Assembly: GCA_002299555.1 (NCBI GenBank)
Contig: DBOL01000027.1
Coordinates: 16,638 to 44,483 of the forward strand
Length of the DNA stretch: 27,846 nt
DNA from: Candidatus Aminicenantes bacterium UBA647
GTDB lineage: Bacteria; Acidobacteriota; Aminicenantia; UBA2199
Direction: 5' to 3'
Notes under the pieces: model-generated
Database searches by the model: none
What the model saw: the letters and a program-made list of their open reading frames with translations, nothing else
Told to the model about the DNA's origin: nothing
In this document: positions 6,242 to 14,542 of the stretch, piece after piece
Layout: every line of letters starts with the position of its first letter
Position numbering within the stretch: position 1 is the stretch's first letter
Position numbers and translations under genes: made by a program

Positions 6242-7821
6242 AATTTATAAAGCTTGCCATTATTCTTACACTGATCCTCTCGATCACAGGATGCAGAAAT
6301 AACAAAGTTTCTTATATATTCCTTATAACAATAGATACGATGAGAGCTGATGCTATTAATTACAACCCGGGGAACTCGGACACACCTAATCTTGAATCAC
6401 TTTCAGCCGGGGGAATAACTTTCGGAAATTGCTATTCTGTTATTCCTATCACTCTCCCTTCTCACGCCTCCATGTTCTACTCCCAATACCCTCATGATCT
6501 ACGGCTTTACAATAACGGGCAGGTTAACAACTCACGACATCCGTCTCTGACACAATTGATGAAAAAGAATGGATTCAGGACAGCCGCAGTTATCTCACTT
6601 GGGGTCCTTAAAAATGATTTCGGCCTGGACAGAGGATTTGATAATTATATTGAAAATTTCCCCCCATCTGTGTGGACAAAATCTGCTGAAGAGGTTAACA
6701 GAGACCTGTTTCCCCTGATAAAAGATATGAAAGGTGAAAGATCATTTATATGGGCCCACTATTCTGACCCTCACGAGCCATATTTCCCCCCCTATTTTGA
6801 CGGCAGGTTTGAGATATGGTCCGATAACACTAAAATATTCTCGATCAACAACAGCCTCTACCCTCTCATAAAAGAAAGCATTGTGCTGAAGCCCGGTGAA
6901 ACAAAAATAAAATTCATATCAAAGATCCCATCACAGATAGAGAGCGATCCGAAATATAAAATAACAGGTATTACTTACTTGGATCTCCTGTTTAAGCCGG
7001 AAAACCCGGAGAATATTGAGATAGTTTATCCTGATAATTTGCGTTTGAAGGGAAGTAAGAAAGAAAATTACTTTTCAGAAAATCTCGAATCTGTTTTCAC
7101 AATTATTAATAATAGCGGGAAGCCTTCAAAAGCAGATCTCAGTTTTTTATACACTCTTAATGAAGATAATGGCAGTAAGAAAAAGCTATATCTGGAAAGT
7201 GTGAAATATATGGATCTTCAGATCGGAAAACTTATCAATTTCCTTGAAGAAGAGAATATCCTCAGCAAATCAGTGATTCTGCTGGTCGGGGATCACGGCG
7301 AAGGTTTCGGAGAATACCTTGATAATTATGGACACATCCATTATTTGAATAAGATATATTCGCATGTCCCTTTTATTATTTCAGGCAAGGGGATCAAAGA
7401 AGGGGGAAAGAGAAGTGATCTGACATCGAACCTGAACATAGCTCCGACGATCCTTGATATTGCCGGAATTAAAAAACCGGAATTCATGCAGGGGACTTCA
7501 GTCCTGTCTTCAACTGGAGAGAACAAACTCATATTGGAAACATTTTCTCCGGAAGCATATTTTGATGCATTCTCAGTGATCGAATTCCCTAATCAGATTA
7601 TTTTCTACCCGGGCAGAGTTGAAAACAGAGTAGAATATATCGATCTGGAAAATGACTCTTTCGGCACGAATACAAACAATGAAAATATTTCCGGACAATC
7701 AAGATCAAAACTATTAAAATCTATCCTCAATATCTCAAGGTCCATAACTGCGACCAAGGGAAAGATCGGAAAGAGGAAAAGAATACACGAAGATATACTG
7801 AAATCATTGGGGTACCTATGA
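6238..7821 (+). CDS. Sulfatase / alkaline phosphatase superfamily lipoprotein
   Basis: The 527-residue protein starts with a lipoprotein signal peptide (lipobox ITGC, lipidated C19). The PF00884-type fold is shown by the metal aspartate D33 in TIDTMRAD, ITLPSHAS at residues 71-78, AHYSDPHEPYFPP at 173-185, GDHGEGFGE at 351-359 and GHIHY at 365-369. The nucleophile position is a threonine (T72), not the Cys/Ser of CxPxR sulfatases. It is therefore unlikely to carry formylglycine and may be a phosphodiesterase or phosphotransferase. About 105 residues (193-300), probably beta-rich, are inserted into the catalytic domain, an extra that most family members lack. It would be anchored in an envelope membrane. 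ATGA overlaps couple it to the HIT gene and hisS, an odd place for an envelope enzyme. Confidence 0.85.
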   Translation: MKFIKLAIILTLILSITGCRNNKVSYIFLITIDTMRADAINYNPGNSDTPNLESLSAGGITFGNCYSVIPITLPSHASMFYSQYPHDLRLYNNGQVNNSRHPSLTQLMKKNGFRTAAVISLGVLKNDFGLDRGFDNYIENFPPSVWTKSAEEVNRDLFPLIKDMKGERSFIWAHYSDPHEPYFPPYFDGRFEIWSDNTKIFSINNSLYPLIKESIVLKPGETKIKFISKIPSQIESDPKYKITGITYLDLLFKPENPENIEIVYPDNLRLKGSKKENYFSENLESVFTIINNSGKPSKADLSFLYTLNEDNGSKKKLYLESVKYMDLQIGKLINFLEEENILSKSVILLVGDHGEGFGEYLDNYGHIHYLNKIYSHVPFIISGKGIKEGGKRSDLTSNLNIAPTILDIAGIKKPEFMQGTSVLSSTGENKLILETFSPEAYFDAFSVIEFPNQIIFYPGRVENRVEYIDLENDSFGTNTNNENISGQSRSKLLKSILNISRSITATKGKIGKRKRIHEDILKSLGYL

Positions 7822-9068
7822 ATAAATTAAATGCACCGAAGGGGACAAAAGATATCTACTCTCCGGAAGTTGAAAAATGGCAATATTTTGAAGATCGCAT
7901 AAGAAAATATTTCAGGTTGTTCAGCTATAAAGAGATTCGAACTCCAATATTCGAAAGGAGTGAATTGTTCTCCAGAGGAATTGGAAATGAAACGGAAGTT
8001 GTACAGAAAGAGATGTACACATTTGAAGATAAGGCAGGACGGAGTATGACTCTCCGACCCGAGAACACAGCTTCTGTTGTCAGATCTTTGATCGAACACA
8101 ACCTGATGAATGAACACTTCCCTCACAGATTTTTTTATATCGGTCCCATGTTCAGATATGACAAACCCCAGAAAGGCAGATATAGACAATTTCATCAATT
8201 CGGAATAGAGGTGTTTGGTGATAATTCGCCCTATGTTGATGCGGAAGTGATATTTTCAGCTCTGGATTTTTTAGAAACACTGAATATAAGTGACATGAAG
8301 CTTTTTATTAATTCCGTAGGATGTTCAGACTGCAGGCCCGAGTATCTTGAAACCCTCACAAAAGATGCAAAGAAGAACAGGGCCCATTTCTGTTCCGATT
8401 GCCAGAGAAAGATAGACACCAATCCACTAAGAATTTTTGATTGCAAAGTTGAATCATGTATTGCCCTTGCAGATAACCTGCCTAAGATATCAGATCATCT
8501 TTGTGAAGATTGCAGTTCGCACTACAAAGAGGTAAAGAGCAATCTTCAATTACTCGGTCTGGATTACACAGAGAACAAGAAGCTTGTAAGGGGACTTGAT
8601 TATTATACAAAAACTGCTTTTGAGATCACTTCATCAAAGCTTGGTGCTCAGAATGCTATCCTTGGTGGAGGAAGATATAACAATCTCGTCAAAGAACTGG
8701 GCGGCCAGGATCTCCCCGGAATAGGTTTTTCCGGAGGTATTGAAAGAATTCTCCTCAACATGGACAATCCGACTCCTGACAAGACTATAAAGTTGTTCAT
8801 TGCGTATCAGGGAGATGAAGCAATGGCAGAAGCTTTTAAACTCTCAAACGAACTGAGAAAAAATGGATACATAATTTACCAGGATTATTCATCAAAAAAA
8901 TTTGGCAAGCAATTACAGAAAGGGATAAAACTGGGCGCAAATTTCACCTTGATCCTTGCAGAAGAGGAACTTGCAGACAACGAAATTTCAATAAAAAATA
9001 TGGAAACCAGAGAACAGATCAAAATAGGAAGGGGAGAATTGGGAACATGGCTGAAGAAAAATTGTTGA
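7818..9068 (+). CDS. hisS: Histidine-tRNA ligase
   Basis: HisRS charges tRNA-His with histidine in the cytoplasm. The 416 residues show the class II core: an N-terminal NAPKGTKDIYS, motif 2 from FRYDKPQKGRYRQFHQFG (112-129), the histidine-specific RGLDYYTKTAFE (258-269) and the motif 3 region GIGFSGGIERIL (301-312), followed by the anticodon-binding domain. The insertion domain has eight cysteines arranged as C169-C172, C192-C195, C209-C214 and C229-C232. That pattern suggests two structural zinc sites and is found in a subset of bacterial HisRS. The start overlaps the sulfatase-like gene by ATGA. The gene runs 22 bases into aspS, the usual hisS-aspS order in many bacteria. Confidence 0.96.
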   Translation: MNKLNAPKGTKDIYSPEVEKWQYFEDRIRKYFRLFSYKEIRTPIFERSELFSRGIGNETEVVQKEMYTFEDKAGRSMTLRPENTASVVRSLIEHNLMNEHFPHRFFYIGPMFRYDKPQKGRYRQFHQFGIEVFGDNSPYVDAEVIFSALDFLETLNISDMKLFINSVGCSDCRPEYLETLTKDAKKNRAHFCSDCQRKIDTNPLRIFDCKVESCIALADNLPKISDHLCEDCSSHYKEVKSNLQLLGLDYTENKKLVRGLDYYTKTAFEITSSKLGAQNAILGGGRYNNLVKELGGQDLPGIGFSGGIERILLNMDNPTPDKTIKLFIAYQGDEAMAEAFKLSNELRKNGYIIYQDYSSKKFGKQLQKGIKLGANFTLILAEEELADNEISIKNMETREQIKIGRGELGTWLKKNC

Positions 9069-10804
9069 AGAGAGACCTGTATTGCGGACAAATAAATGAA
9101 AAATATCTCGATCAGAATATTATTGTTTACGGATGGGTAAATAAAAAAAGGGAACTTGGCGGACTAACATTTATAGACCTGAGAGACAGGGAAGGGATAC
9201 TTCAGATCGTTATAAATGAAAACTTTGCTGATAAGGAATTGGCCCGGAAGATCAACAATGAATATGTTATTGCCGTAAACGGGAAGGTGATTAAAAGATC
9301 TAATCCGAATCCTGAAATGTTTACCGGCAATGTTGAAGTAATTGCTGAGAGTATAACAATTTTGAATTCATCAGAGCTACCACCTTTCTTCCCCGAAAAC
9401 AATGATGATGTTTCCGAAGAACTTAGATTCAAATACAGATATCTTGATCTCAGAAATAGTAAACTCCAGAAAAATTTCAGGATCAGAAGTGAAGTTAATC
9501 TTTTGGTCAGAAATTACCTCGACTCATTAGGGTTTCTTGATATTGAAACGCCCATGCTTACTAAAGCCACTCCGGAAGGAGCACGGGATTATCTGGTGCC
9601 ATCCAGAATCTATAAAGGAAAAATGTTTGCTCTCCCTCAATCTCCCCAGCTGTTCAAACAATTGTTGATGATATCAGGATTTGAAAGATATTATCAAATA
9701 GTAAAATGCTTCAGGGATGAAGATCTCAGGGCGGACAGACAACCGGAATTCACCCAGATCGATATTGAGATGAGTTTTGGTGAGCCTAAGGAACTTTTTG
9801 AAATTATTGAGGATATGATCAGGAAAATTTTCGCGATAACCGGAAAAGAGATCACAACTAAATTCCCTGTAAAAACTTATGCTGAAGTAATGGAAAAATA
9901 TGGTTCAGACAAACCGGACCTGAGGATTCCACTTGAGATCAGGGACTTTTCAGAAAGCTCAGGATTGCTTGGATCAAATATTCTTGATTCGATAACAGCC
10001 AAAGGAGATGTGATAAAAGGTCTCGTTCTTGAAAATGGATCAGGATACTCTAGAAAAAAGCTTGACAATATAAATGAATATGTCAGGGAGCAGGGTGGAG
10101 CCGGAGCCATATGGATGAAAAAAGGGGAAGAGGGCTACAAGTCTTCTTTAAAGATTGACGCCTCTTCGATAGAGAACTTCTTTAAGACTGAGTCTGTCAG
10201 GGATAGCGATATTATTTTTCTGATAGGAGGCCTGAAAGATCAGGCACTTAACCTCACGGGAAGGCTGAGAGAATATCTCGGCAAAGATATGATCGATAAA
10301 AATAAACTTGAGTTTCTCTGGGTTGTGGACTTCCCGCTATTCTTTTATAATGAGGATGAAAAAAGGTTTGACTCCAACCACCATCCATTCACATCTCCCA
10401 AACTGGACGAGATCGACCTGCTTGATTCCGACCCTCTTAAAGTGAACTCGATTGCTTATGATCTGGTCCTGAACGGTGTAGAAGTTGGAGGCGGGAGCCG
10501 GAGGATCAATAATATTGATCTTCAGAGAAAGATCTTCAGATTATTAAAACTCTCCGATCAAGAGATAGATGAAAAATTCGGGTTTTTCGTCGATGCTTTA
10601 AAGTTCGGAGCACCTCCCCATCTCGGAATTGCATTGGGAATGGATAGGATAATAATGCTTTTAACGGGAGAGGAATCGATAAGGGAAGTAATATCATTTC
10701 CAAAGACCACTTCATCACTCTGCCTGCTGACCGGATCCCCTTCCACTATCTCCGAAAAGCAACTTGAAGAATTAAACATAAAATTCTCTGACAATAAAAA
10801 ATAA
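9047..10804 (+). CDS. aspS: Aspartate-tRNA ligase, bacterial type
   Basis: The 585-residue enzyme has the N-terminal OB-fold anticodon domain (VYGWVNKKRELGGLTFIDLR, about 27-46) and class II motif 2 (FRDEDLRADRQPEFTQID). A bacterial GAD insertion domain lies at about 290-420. Motif 3 is in GAPPHLGIALGMDRIIMLL. The leucine in KRELGG stands where non-discriminating AspRS usually has a histidine. That hints at an enzyme specific for tRNA-Asp, but one position is not proof. The ATG lies inside the end of hisS, with GGGGAG about nine bases upstream, so translation is coupled. It is the last gene of the ispH operon. The 54 bases after its stop contain no clear hairpin terminator before the next promoter. 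Confidence 0.96.
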   Translation: MAEEKLLKRDLYCGQINEKYLDQNIIVYGWVNKKRELGGLTFIDLRDREGILQIVINENFADKELARKINNEYVIAVNGKVIKRSNPNPEMFTGNVEVIAESITILNSSELPPFFPENNDDVSEELRFKYRYLDLRNSKLQKNFRIRSEVNLLVRNYLDSLGFLDIETPMLTKATPEGARDYLVPSRIYKGKMFALPQSPQLFKQLLMISGFERYYQIVKCFRDEDLRADRQPEFTQIDIEMSFGEPKELFEIIEDMIRKIFAITGKEITTKFPVKTYAEVMEKYGSDKPDLRIPLEIRDFSESSGLLGSNILDSITAKGDVIKGLVLENGSGYSRKKLDNINEYVREQGGAGAIWMKKGEEGYKSSLKIDASSIENFFKTESVRDSDIIFLIGGLKDQALNLTGRLREYLGKDMIDKNKLEFLWVVDFPLFFYNEDEKRFDSNHHPFTSPKLDEIDLLDSDPLKVNSIAYDLVLNGVEVGGGSRRINNIDLQRKIFRLLKLSDQEIDEKFGFFVDALKFGAPPHLGIALGMDRIIMLLTGEESIREVISFPKTTSSLCLLTGSPSTISEKQLEELNIKFSDNKK

Positions 10805-10858
10805 AAAACCTGCTCTGAATTAGCACAAATAATACTGTATTCAACTCTTCAGTCACAA

Positions 10859-10887
10859 TTGAATCATTCTGTTCATTATGTTATAAT
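10859..10887 (+). promoter_or_regulatory. Sigma-70-type promoter of the Roadblock-ParA signalling operon
   Basis: TTGAAT (10859-10864), a 17-base spacer and a perfect TATAAT (10882-10887) predict a start near 10894. That leaves a leader of about 50 bases before the ATG at 10946. This leader carries a strong Shine-Dalgarno (AAGGAGG), unlike the leaderless promoters elsewhere in the window. Confidence 0.75.
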
Positions 10888-10945
10888 TTATAAAATTAAC
10901 GATATCTTTTTTGTAATGGTTTCATTTAATGGAAAGGAGGACCAA

Positions 10946-11320
10946 ATGTCAAAACCAGAAGAATTAAACAAAATTTTACTGAAGTTACAATCAAGCACCA
11001 ACGATTTTGAGGCTAGTGCAATTATTTCCGAAGATGGATTGATAATAGCCCACATTCTGCCTCAGGGGCTCTCTGAGACACAAATAGCGGCAATGAGTGC
11101 TGCAATGATGAGCATGGGAGTCAGAACATCAGAGGAGTTGAAACGAGGGAAACTTCAGCAATTATTCTTAAGGGGTGAAAACGGGCATGTTGTGATCACT
11201 CAGTCCGGGCCTCACTCCGTACTCTTAACTTTAACAAGGGAGGAAGCAAAGCTCGGACTCGTTTTCCTGAGTATGTCAAGAGCAGCAGAAGAGATAGAGA
11301 AAGTATTATCAACTTTCTAA
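10946..11320 (+). CDS. Roadblock/LC7 domain protein (MglB-like)
   Basis: The 124-residue protein is a single Roadblock/LC7 domain. The core FEASAIISEDGLIIA starts at about residue 20 and is followed by the long helix with IAAMSAAMMSMGVRTSEEL. The strand GHVVITQSGPHSVLLTLTR and the final helix complete the fold. Roadblock proteins dimerise and often regulate small GTPases; MglB is the GAP for the polarity GTPase MglA. No MglA gene is present in the window. The start is the ATG preceded by AAGGAGG; the same frame is open up to 10859, but that region holds the promoter. It is the first gene of the signalling operon, 55 bases ahead of the di-iron protein. The domain is clear; the partner is unknown. 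Confidence 0.9.
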   Translation: MSKPEELNKILLKLQSSTNDFEASAIISEDGLIIAHILPQGLSETQIAAMSAAMMSMGVRTSEELKRGKLQQLFLRGENGHVVITQSGPHSVLLTLTREEAKLGLVFLSMSRAAEEIEKVLSTF

Positions 11321-11375
11321 ACATGGAAAAGGAAATGAAAGATTATTTCCAAATCTGAAGAAAGGAGAAATTGAA

Positions 11376-12128
11376 ATGATAGAATTATTTAACAATAACG
11401 GGCATAGAAGTATTATGTTCAACAATCTTTCCGTCGGTAATATGATCCAGTCTACACAGCATGTAATAATCGATGGAGATGAAGCAATGTTGCTGGATCC
11501 GGGCGGACATAAGGTCTATGCTGCATTGATCTCAAAAATGGCAGATGCTATAAGTTCTGTATCAAAAATAAAACATATTTTTTTCTCTCACCAGGATCCG
11601 GATATTGTCGCCTCAGCAAACGCGTGGATGATGATGACAGATGCAAAAGCATATTTACCGGAGATATGGATCCGTTTCATATCCCATTTCGGAGTTGATG
11701 ATATAGTTATAAAACAGATCACTCCTATTCCAGATAAAGGTATGGATATTACATTAAACGGAAAAACTTTAAATGCAGTTCCAGCCCATTTCCTCCATTC
11801 AGCAGGTAATTTCCAACTTTACAGCCCTGAATCAAAGATATTGTATTCAGGAGATCTGGGAGCATCATTCGGGCAGAATTATGATTTTGTTGAATCTTTT
11901 GATGACCACATTCAATATCTGGAAGGTTTCCACAAAAGATATATTGCAAGCGGTGTACTTCTGAAGAAATGGGTAAAAATGATAAGAAAATATGATATTG
12001 AGATTATTGCACCCCAGCATGGAGCTATAATGAAGGGTAAAGATACAATAGAAAAATATTATACCTGGCTGGAAAATCTTGAATGTGGAATGGACATTAT
12101 GGATGACGATCTGGTATTTAAGAGTTAA
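11376..12128 (+). CDS. Oxygen-binding di-iron (ODP-like) metallo-beta-lactamase-fold protein
   Basis: The 250-residue protein is a stand-alone metallo-beta-lactamase fold with the ligand set of flavodiiron and ODP proteins. H72, D74 and D76 lie in SHQDPD, H138 and H141 in AHFLHSAGNF, D160 in SGDLGAS and H215 in APQHGA. The HxDxD arrangement, rather than hydrolase HxHxDH, indicates a di-iron site that binds O2 or NO. There is no flavodoxin or rubredoxin domain, so a reductase role would need an external electron donor. ODP domains elsewhere act as oxygen sensors in chemotaxis and phosphorelay proteins. Its place between a Roadblock gene and a response regulator supports a sensing role here. 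A GAAAGGAGA Shine-Dalgarno precedes the ATG. Confidence 0.85.
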   Translation: MIELFNNNGHRSIMFNNLSVGNMIQSTQHVIIDGDEAMLLDPGGHKVYAALISKMADAISSVSKIKHIFFSHQDPDIVASANAWMMMTDAKAYLPEIWIRFISHFGVDDIVIKQITPIPDKGMDITLNGKTLNAVPAHFLHSAGNFQLYSPESKILYSGDLGASFGQNYDFVESFDDHIQYLEGFHKRYIASGVLLKKWVKMIRKYDIEIIAPQHGAIMKGKDTIEKYYTWLENLECGMDIMDDDLVFKS

Positions 12129-12147
12129 GTAAAAAACAAAAAAAATT

Positions 12148-13056
12148 ATGAGTGACAATACGATACTTATCATTGACGATGATCAGGTAACTACAGCAGT
12201 TATAGAAGAATACCTGACAGATTTCGGACTGAATGTTTTAAGTGCGCAAGATGGTGATGCAGGTATCGAGATCATGAAAAGATCCAATCCCGACCTGATA
12301 CTTCTGGATATAATGATGCCGGGAAAAGACGGGATTCAGATATTAAAAGAGATAAAATTAACTCCAGGATTATCAAACACACCTATTCTCCTCCTTTCAT
12401 CAGTTAACAGGACAAATATTAAAGTAAAAGGATTAGAGCTGGGCGCAGATGACTACATAACAAAACCTGTCGATAAAGCGGAACTTCTGGCACGGATACA
12501 ATTATCTCTGAAAAGATCATCGAAAAACAAAAAAGATCCGGGAATTCTGGAGGGGGAGTTATCAAATTTTTCTCTGGCCGACCTTCTTCAGAGTTTTGAG
12601 ATGGGGAAGAAAACTGCGACAATCCTATTTCCGGATATAGACGGAGAAATCATAATTGAAAATGGTATATTGATAAGTTGTCGGCAGGGCCTTTTTACTA
12701 AAACCAAAGCAATTAACAGGATATTTTTCCTTGAATCAGGGGAATTCATTGTACATTTTAATAAGATCGGTGAGCATCTTGACGGTGACAACTTAAACAT
12801 AATGACTCTGTTAATGAATAATATCTCATATATAGATGAAGTGAGACTAATGCAGAGATCAATAGCAGACAACATGGAAGGGATAAAGTTAACAAAGGAA
12901 CTTAAAGATCTGACCGGGCTGAATATCCCCGGATCTAATGAACTTATAAATATTAATGATATTATTGTAAAAATGGGGGGAAGTCTCAAAGAGAATGTGG
13001 AATCTTTGATCCAGATAAACAAGAATTTTCCACATATATTTAACAATCAACAATAA
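12148..13056 (+). CDS. Response regulator with receiver and PATAN (DUF4388) domains
   Basis: The 302-residue protein begins with a complete receiver. The acidic triad D10-D12 is in LIIDDDQ, phospho-acceptor D54 is in LLDIMMPG, a serine pair is in LLLSS and the conserved lysine is in YITKPVD. From about residue 132 to 205 it has a PATAN domain (GELSNFSLADLLQSFEMG, then IIIENGILISC and LESGEFIVHF). An all-helical C-terminal region of about 95 residues follows and I do not recognise it. It has no DNA-binding domain, so output is by protein contact; PATAN regulators elsewhere bind pilus motor ATPases. The likely phosphodonor is the hybrid kinase at 14543. The 19 bases before its ATG are nearly all A and T with no Shine-Dalgarno. 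It shares its architecture with the regulator at 2077. Confidence 0.9.
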   Translation: MSDNTILIIDDDQVTTAVIEEYLTDFGLNVLSAQDGDAGIEIMKRSNPDLILLDIMMPGKDGIQILKEIKLTPGLSNTPILLLSSVNRTNIKVKGLELGADDYITKPVDKAELLARIQLSLKRSSKNKKDPGILEGELSNFSLADLLQSFEMGKKTATILFPDIDGEIIIENGILISCRQGLFTKTKAINRIFFLESGEFIVHFNKIGEHLDGDNLNIMTLLMNNISYIDEVRLMQRSIADNMEGIKLTKELKDLTGLNIPGSNELININDIIVKMGGSLKENVESLIQINKNFPHIFNNQQ

Positions 13057-13073
13057 ATACAGGAGAAAGTTAG

Positions 13074-13883
13074 ATGGGAAATATATTAATGATAGCCAGT
13101 CAGAAAGGGGGCGTAGGAAAAACTACCGTTGCATTTAACATGGCTTACAGTCTTGGCAAAATGGGCAACTCAGTCTTATTGGTTGATGGAGATCCACAGG
13201 GAGGCGTAGCAAACGCAAGTAATCTTAAAGACAGGACCGCTCTCGGGATCCTGGATATAATCACAGGGAAGTGCACACCTGAAGAAGCAGTACAAACAAC
13301 CCGGGATGGCTCAATGAGTGTCCTTGGAGTCGGAGAACTTTCAACATCTGACATTTTCCTTCTCGAGGACAAAGCAAGAAACGGTGAGCTGGGTGCAATA
13401 ATTAAAGAATTTGCCGGAAAGTACCAATATGTGATAATTGATACTCCTGCAGGTGTTGGCACGTTAGTATCATCATTGATGCAGATAAGTAATGACCTGA
13501 TTCTGGTAATTAATTGCAAAACTTTCTCTCTCAGATCCCTTCCGATCTTTCTCCGAACCATAAAGGAGATCAAAGACAATCACAATGATGATCTCGACCT
13601 CAACGGCGTCATAATTAATATGTTCAGAAGTGAAAGTGAATATGAAAAGAATATTCTGGAGCAAATAAAAAAGGTCTTTCCGAGAGAAGTATTTTATAAC
13701 ACGATCATTCCCAATAGTGACTATTTTGAGAAAGCCAGTATGTACTCTGTTCCGGTATCAATGATGCCTCAGGGGAACATTGCTTCAAAACCATTTATTG
13801 AGTTAGCTCTTGAGTTAAAAGAGAGAGAAACAAAAAATATTACAGGAGAGACAGATGAAGATCCAAGTATGGGACTCTTTTAA
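13074..13883 (+). CDS. ParA/MinD-family ATPase
   Basis: The 269-residue protein has the deviant Walker A motif KGGVGKTT at residues 11-18 with both signature lysines (K11, K16). The A' motif LLVDGDPQGG is near 35-44 and the Walker B strand YVIIDTPAG near 120-128. These define ParA-type ATPases, which form ATP-dependent dimers and position cargo on the nucleoid or membrane. No ParB or parS-like repeat is visible nearby, and the genes around it are signalling genes. Chromosome segregation is therefore less likely than positioning of a signalling or motility complex. It has its own Shine-Dalgarno (AGGAGAA), and its last 29 bases overlap the start of a Roadblock gene. That overlap suggests the two products are made in fixed ratio and may interact. 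Confidence 0.92.
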   Translation: MGNILMIASQKGGVGKTTVAFNMAYSLGKMGNSVLLVDGDPQGGVANASNLKDRTALGILDIITGKCTPEEAVQTTRDGSMSVLGVGELSTSDIFLLEDKARNGELGAIIKEFAGKYQYVIIDTPAGVGTLVSSLMQISNDLILVINCKTFSLRSLPIFLRTIKEIKDNHNDDLDLNGVIINMFRSESEYEKNILEQIKKVFPREVFYNTIIPNSDYFEKASMYSVPVSMMPQGNIASKPFIELALELKERETKNITGETDEDPSMGLF

Positions 13884-14481
13884 TTTTTCAGAAACTACAA
13901 ACCTGTTCAATGAATTGCTAAAAGACATTCCCCTCTCAAAAAATAATACCGGTAAGGGTGAAGAATTCATTACTCAAAAGGTTTTTGTTGAAAACGAAGA
14001 ATTTGAACATGAAAAAGATATCTTAATAGATAAAGATAATATTAACCATTCAGATGTTCCGGAGAATGGTCCTTCGATCAGTGAAGCTACCTATAAGGAA
14101 CCACCACAGGTGGAACCGGAAGGGGGAAATCCTTTGGAGAGATTGTTATCGGGAATGTGCAAGCGGGGTGGCTTTCACGGAGCTGTAATAGCCGACCTTG
14201 ACGGACTGCCTATTGGTGTTTTCAACAGCCCGGTAAATGATGAGATCCTTGCAGCATATTCAACTATCCTTGGAGAATCACTGGAAAAAGCTGCATCTTT
14301 CTTAAACCAGCCTGATGCGAATAATATCTCTCTTGACATAAACATTCTGGATAAGATCGTATTGAGAAAATTTTCTCCGGACACAACCCCCTATTATCTT
14401 ATGATAATTTCCCCCCAAAATATTGATGGGAGAGCTGAAGTAGAATTGGTCATCAACCAGATCTCTCAGATACTGCAATAA
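13855..14481 (+). CDS. Roadblock/LC7 protein with long N-terminal linker
   Basis: The 208-residue protein has a short conserved-looking N-terminus (VWDSFNFSETTNLFNELL) and then about 60 acidic, probably unstructured residues. A Roadblock/LC7-type domain follows from about residue 97 to the end (GFHGAVIADLDGLPIGVF, then helix EILAAYSTILGESLEKAA and strand LDKIVLRKF). The start is the ATG ten bases after GGAG, inside parA, giving a 29-base overlap. Tethered Roadblock domains commonly dimerise and may heterodimerise, so pairing with the product at 10946 is possible. The N-terminal segment could be a docking peptide for ParA. Both ideas are inference from gene arrangement; sequence similarity to the first Roadblock protein is weak by eye. 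Confidence 0.8.
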   Translation: MKIQVWDSFNFSETTNLFNELLKDIPLSKNNTGKGEEFITQKVFVENEEFEHEKDILIDKDNINHSDVPENGPSISEATYKEPPQVEPEGGNPLERLLSGMCKRGGFHGAVIADLDGLPIGVFNSPVNDEILAAYSTILGESLEKAASFLNQPDANNISLDINILDKIVLRKFSPDTTPYYLMIISPQNIDGRAEVELVINQISQILQ

Positions 14482-14542
14482 AAGCGATATCTGATTAGAA
14501 ATAATATTTTTGCAGGAATAACAAAGGATAAAGGATAGAAGC

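Noticed and set aside
10805..10858. Rho-independent terminator after aspS
   Set aside because: No GC-rich hairpin followed by a T-run is visible; I cannot support a terminator here.
10859..10945. 29-codon upstream extension of the Roadblock reading frame
   Set aside because: The TTG/ATG-like start lies in the -35 box of a near-consensus promoter, while the ATG at 10946 has a strong AAGGAGG; the extension also adds nothing to the Roadblock domain.
13074..13883. Chromosome-segregation parA with parS sites
   Set aside because: No ParB gene and no repeated parS-like sequence are seen nearby; the neighbours are signalling genes.
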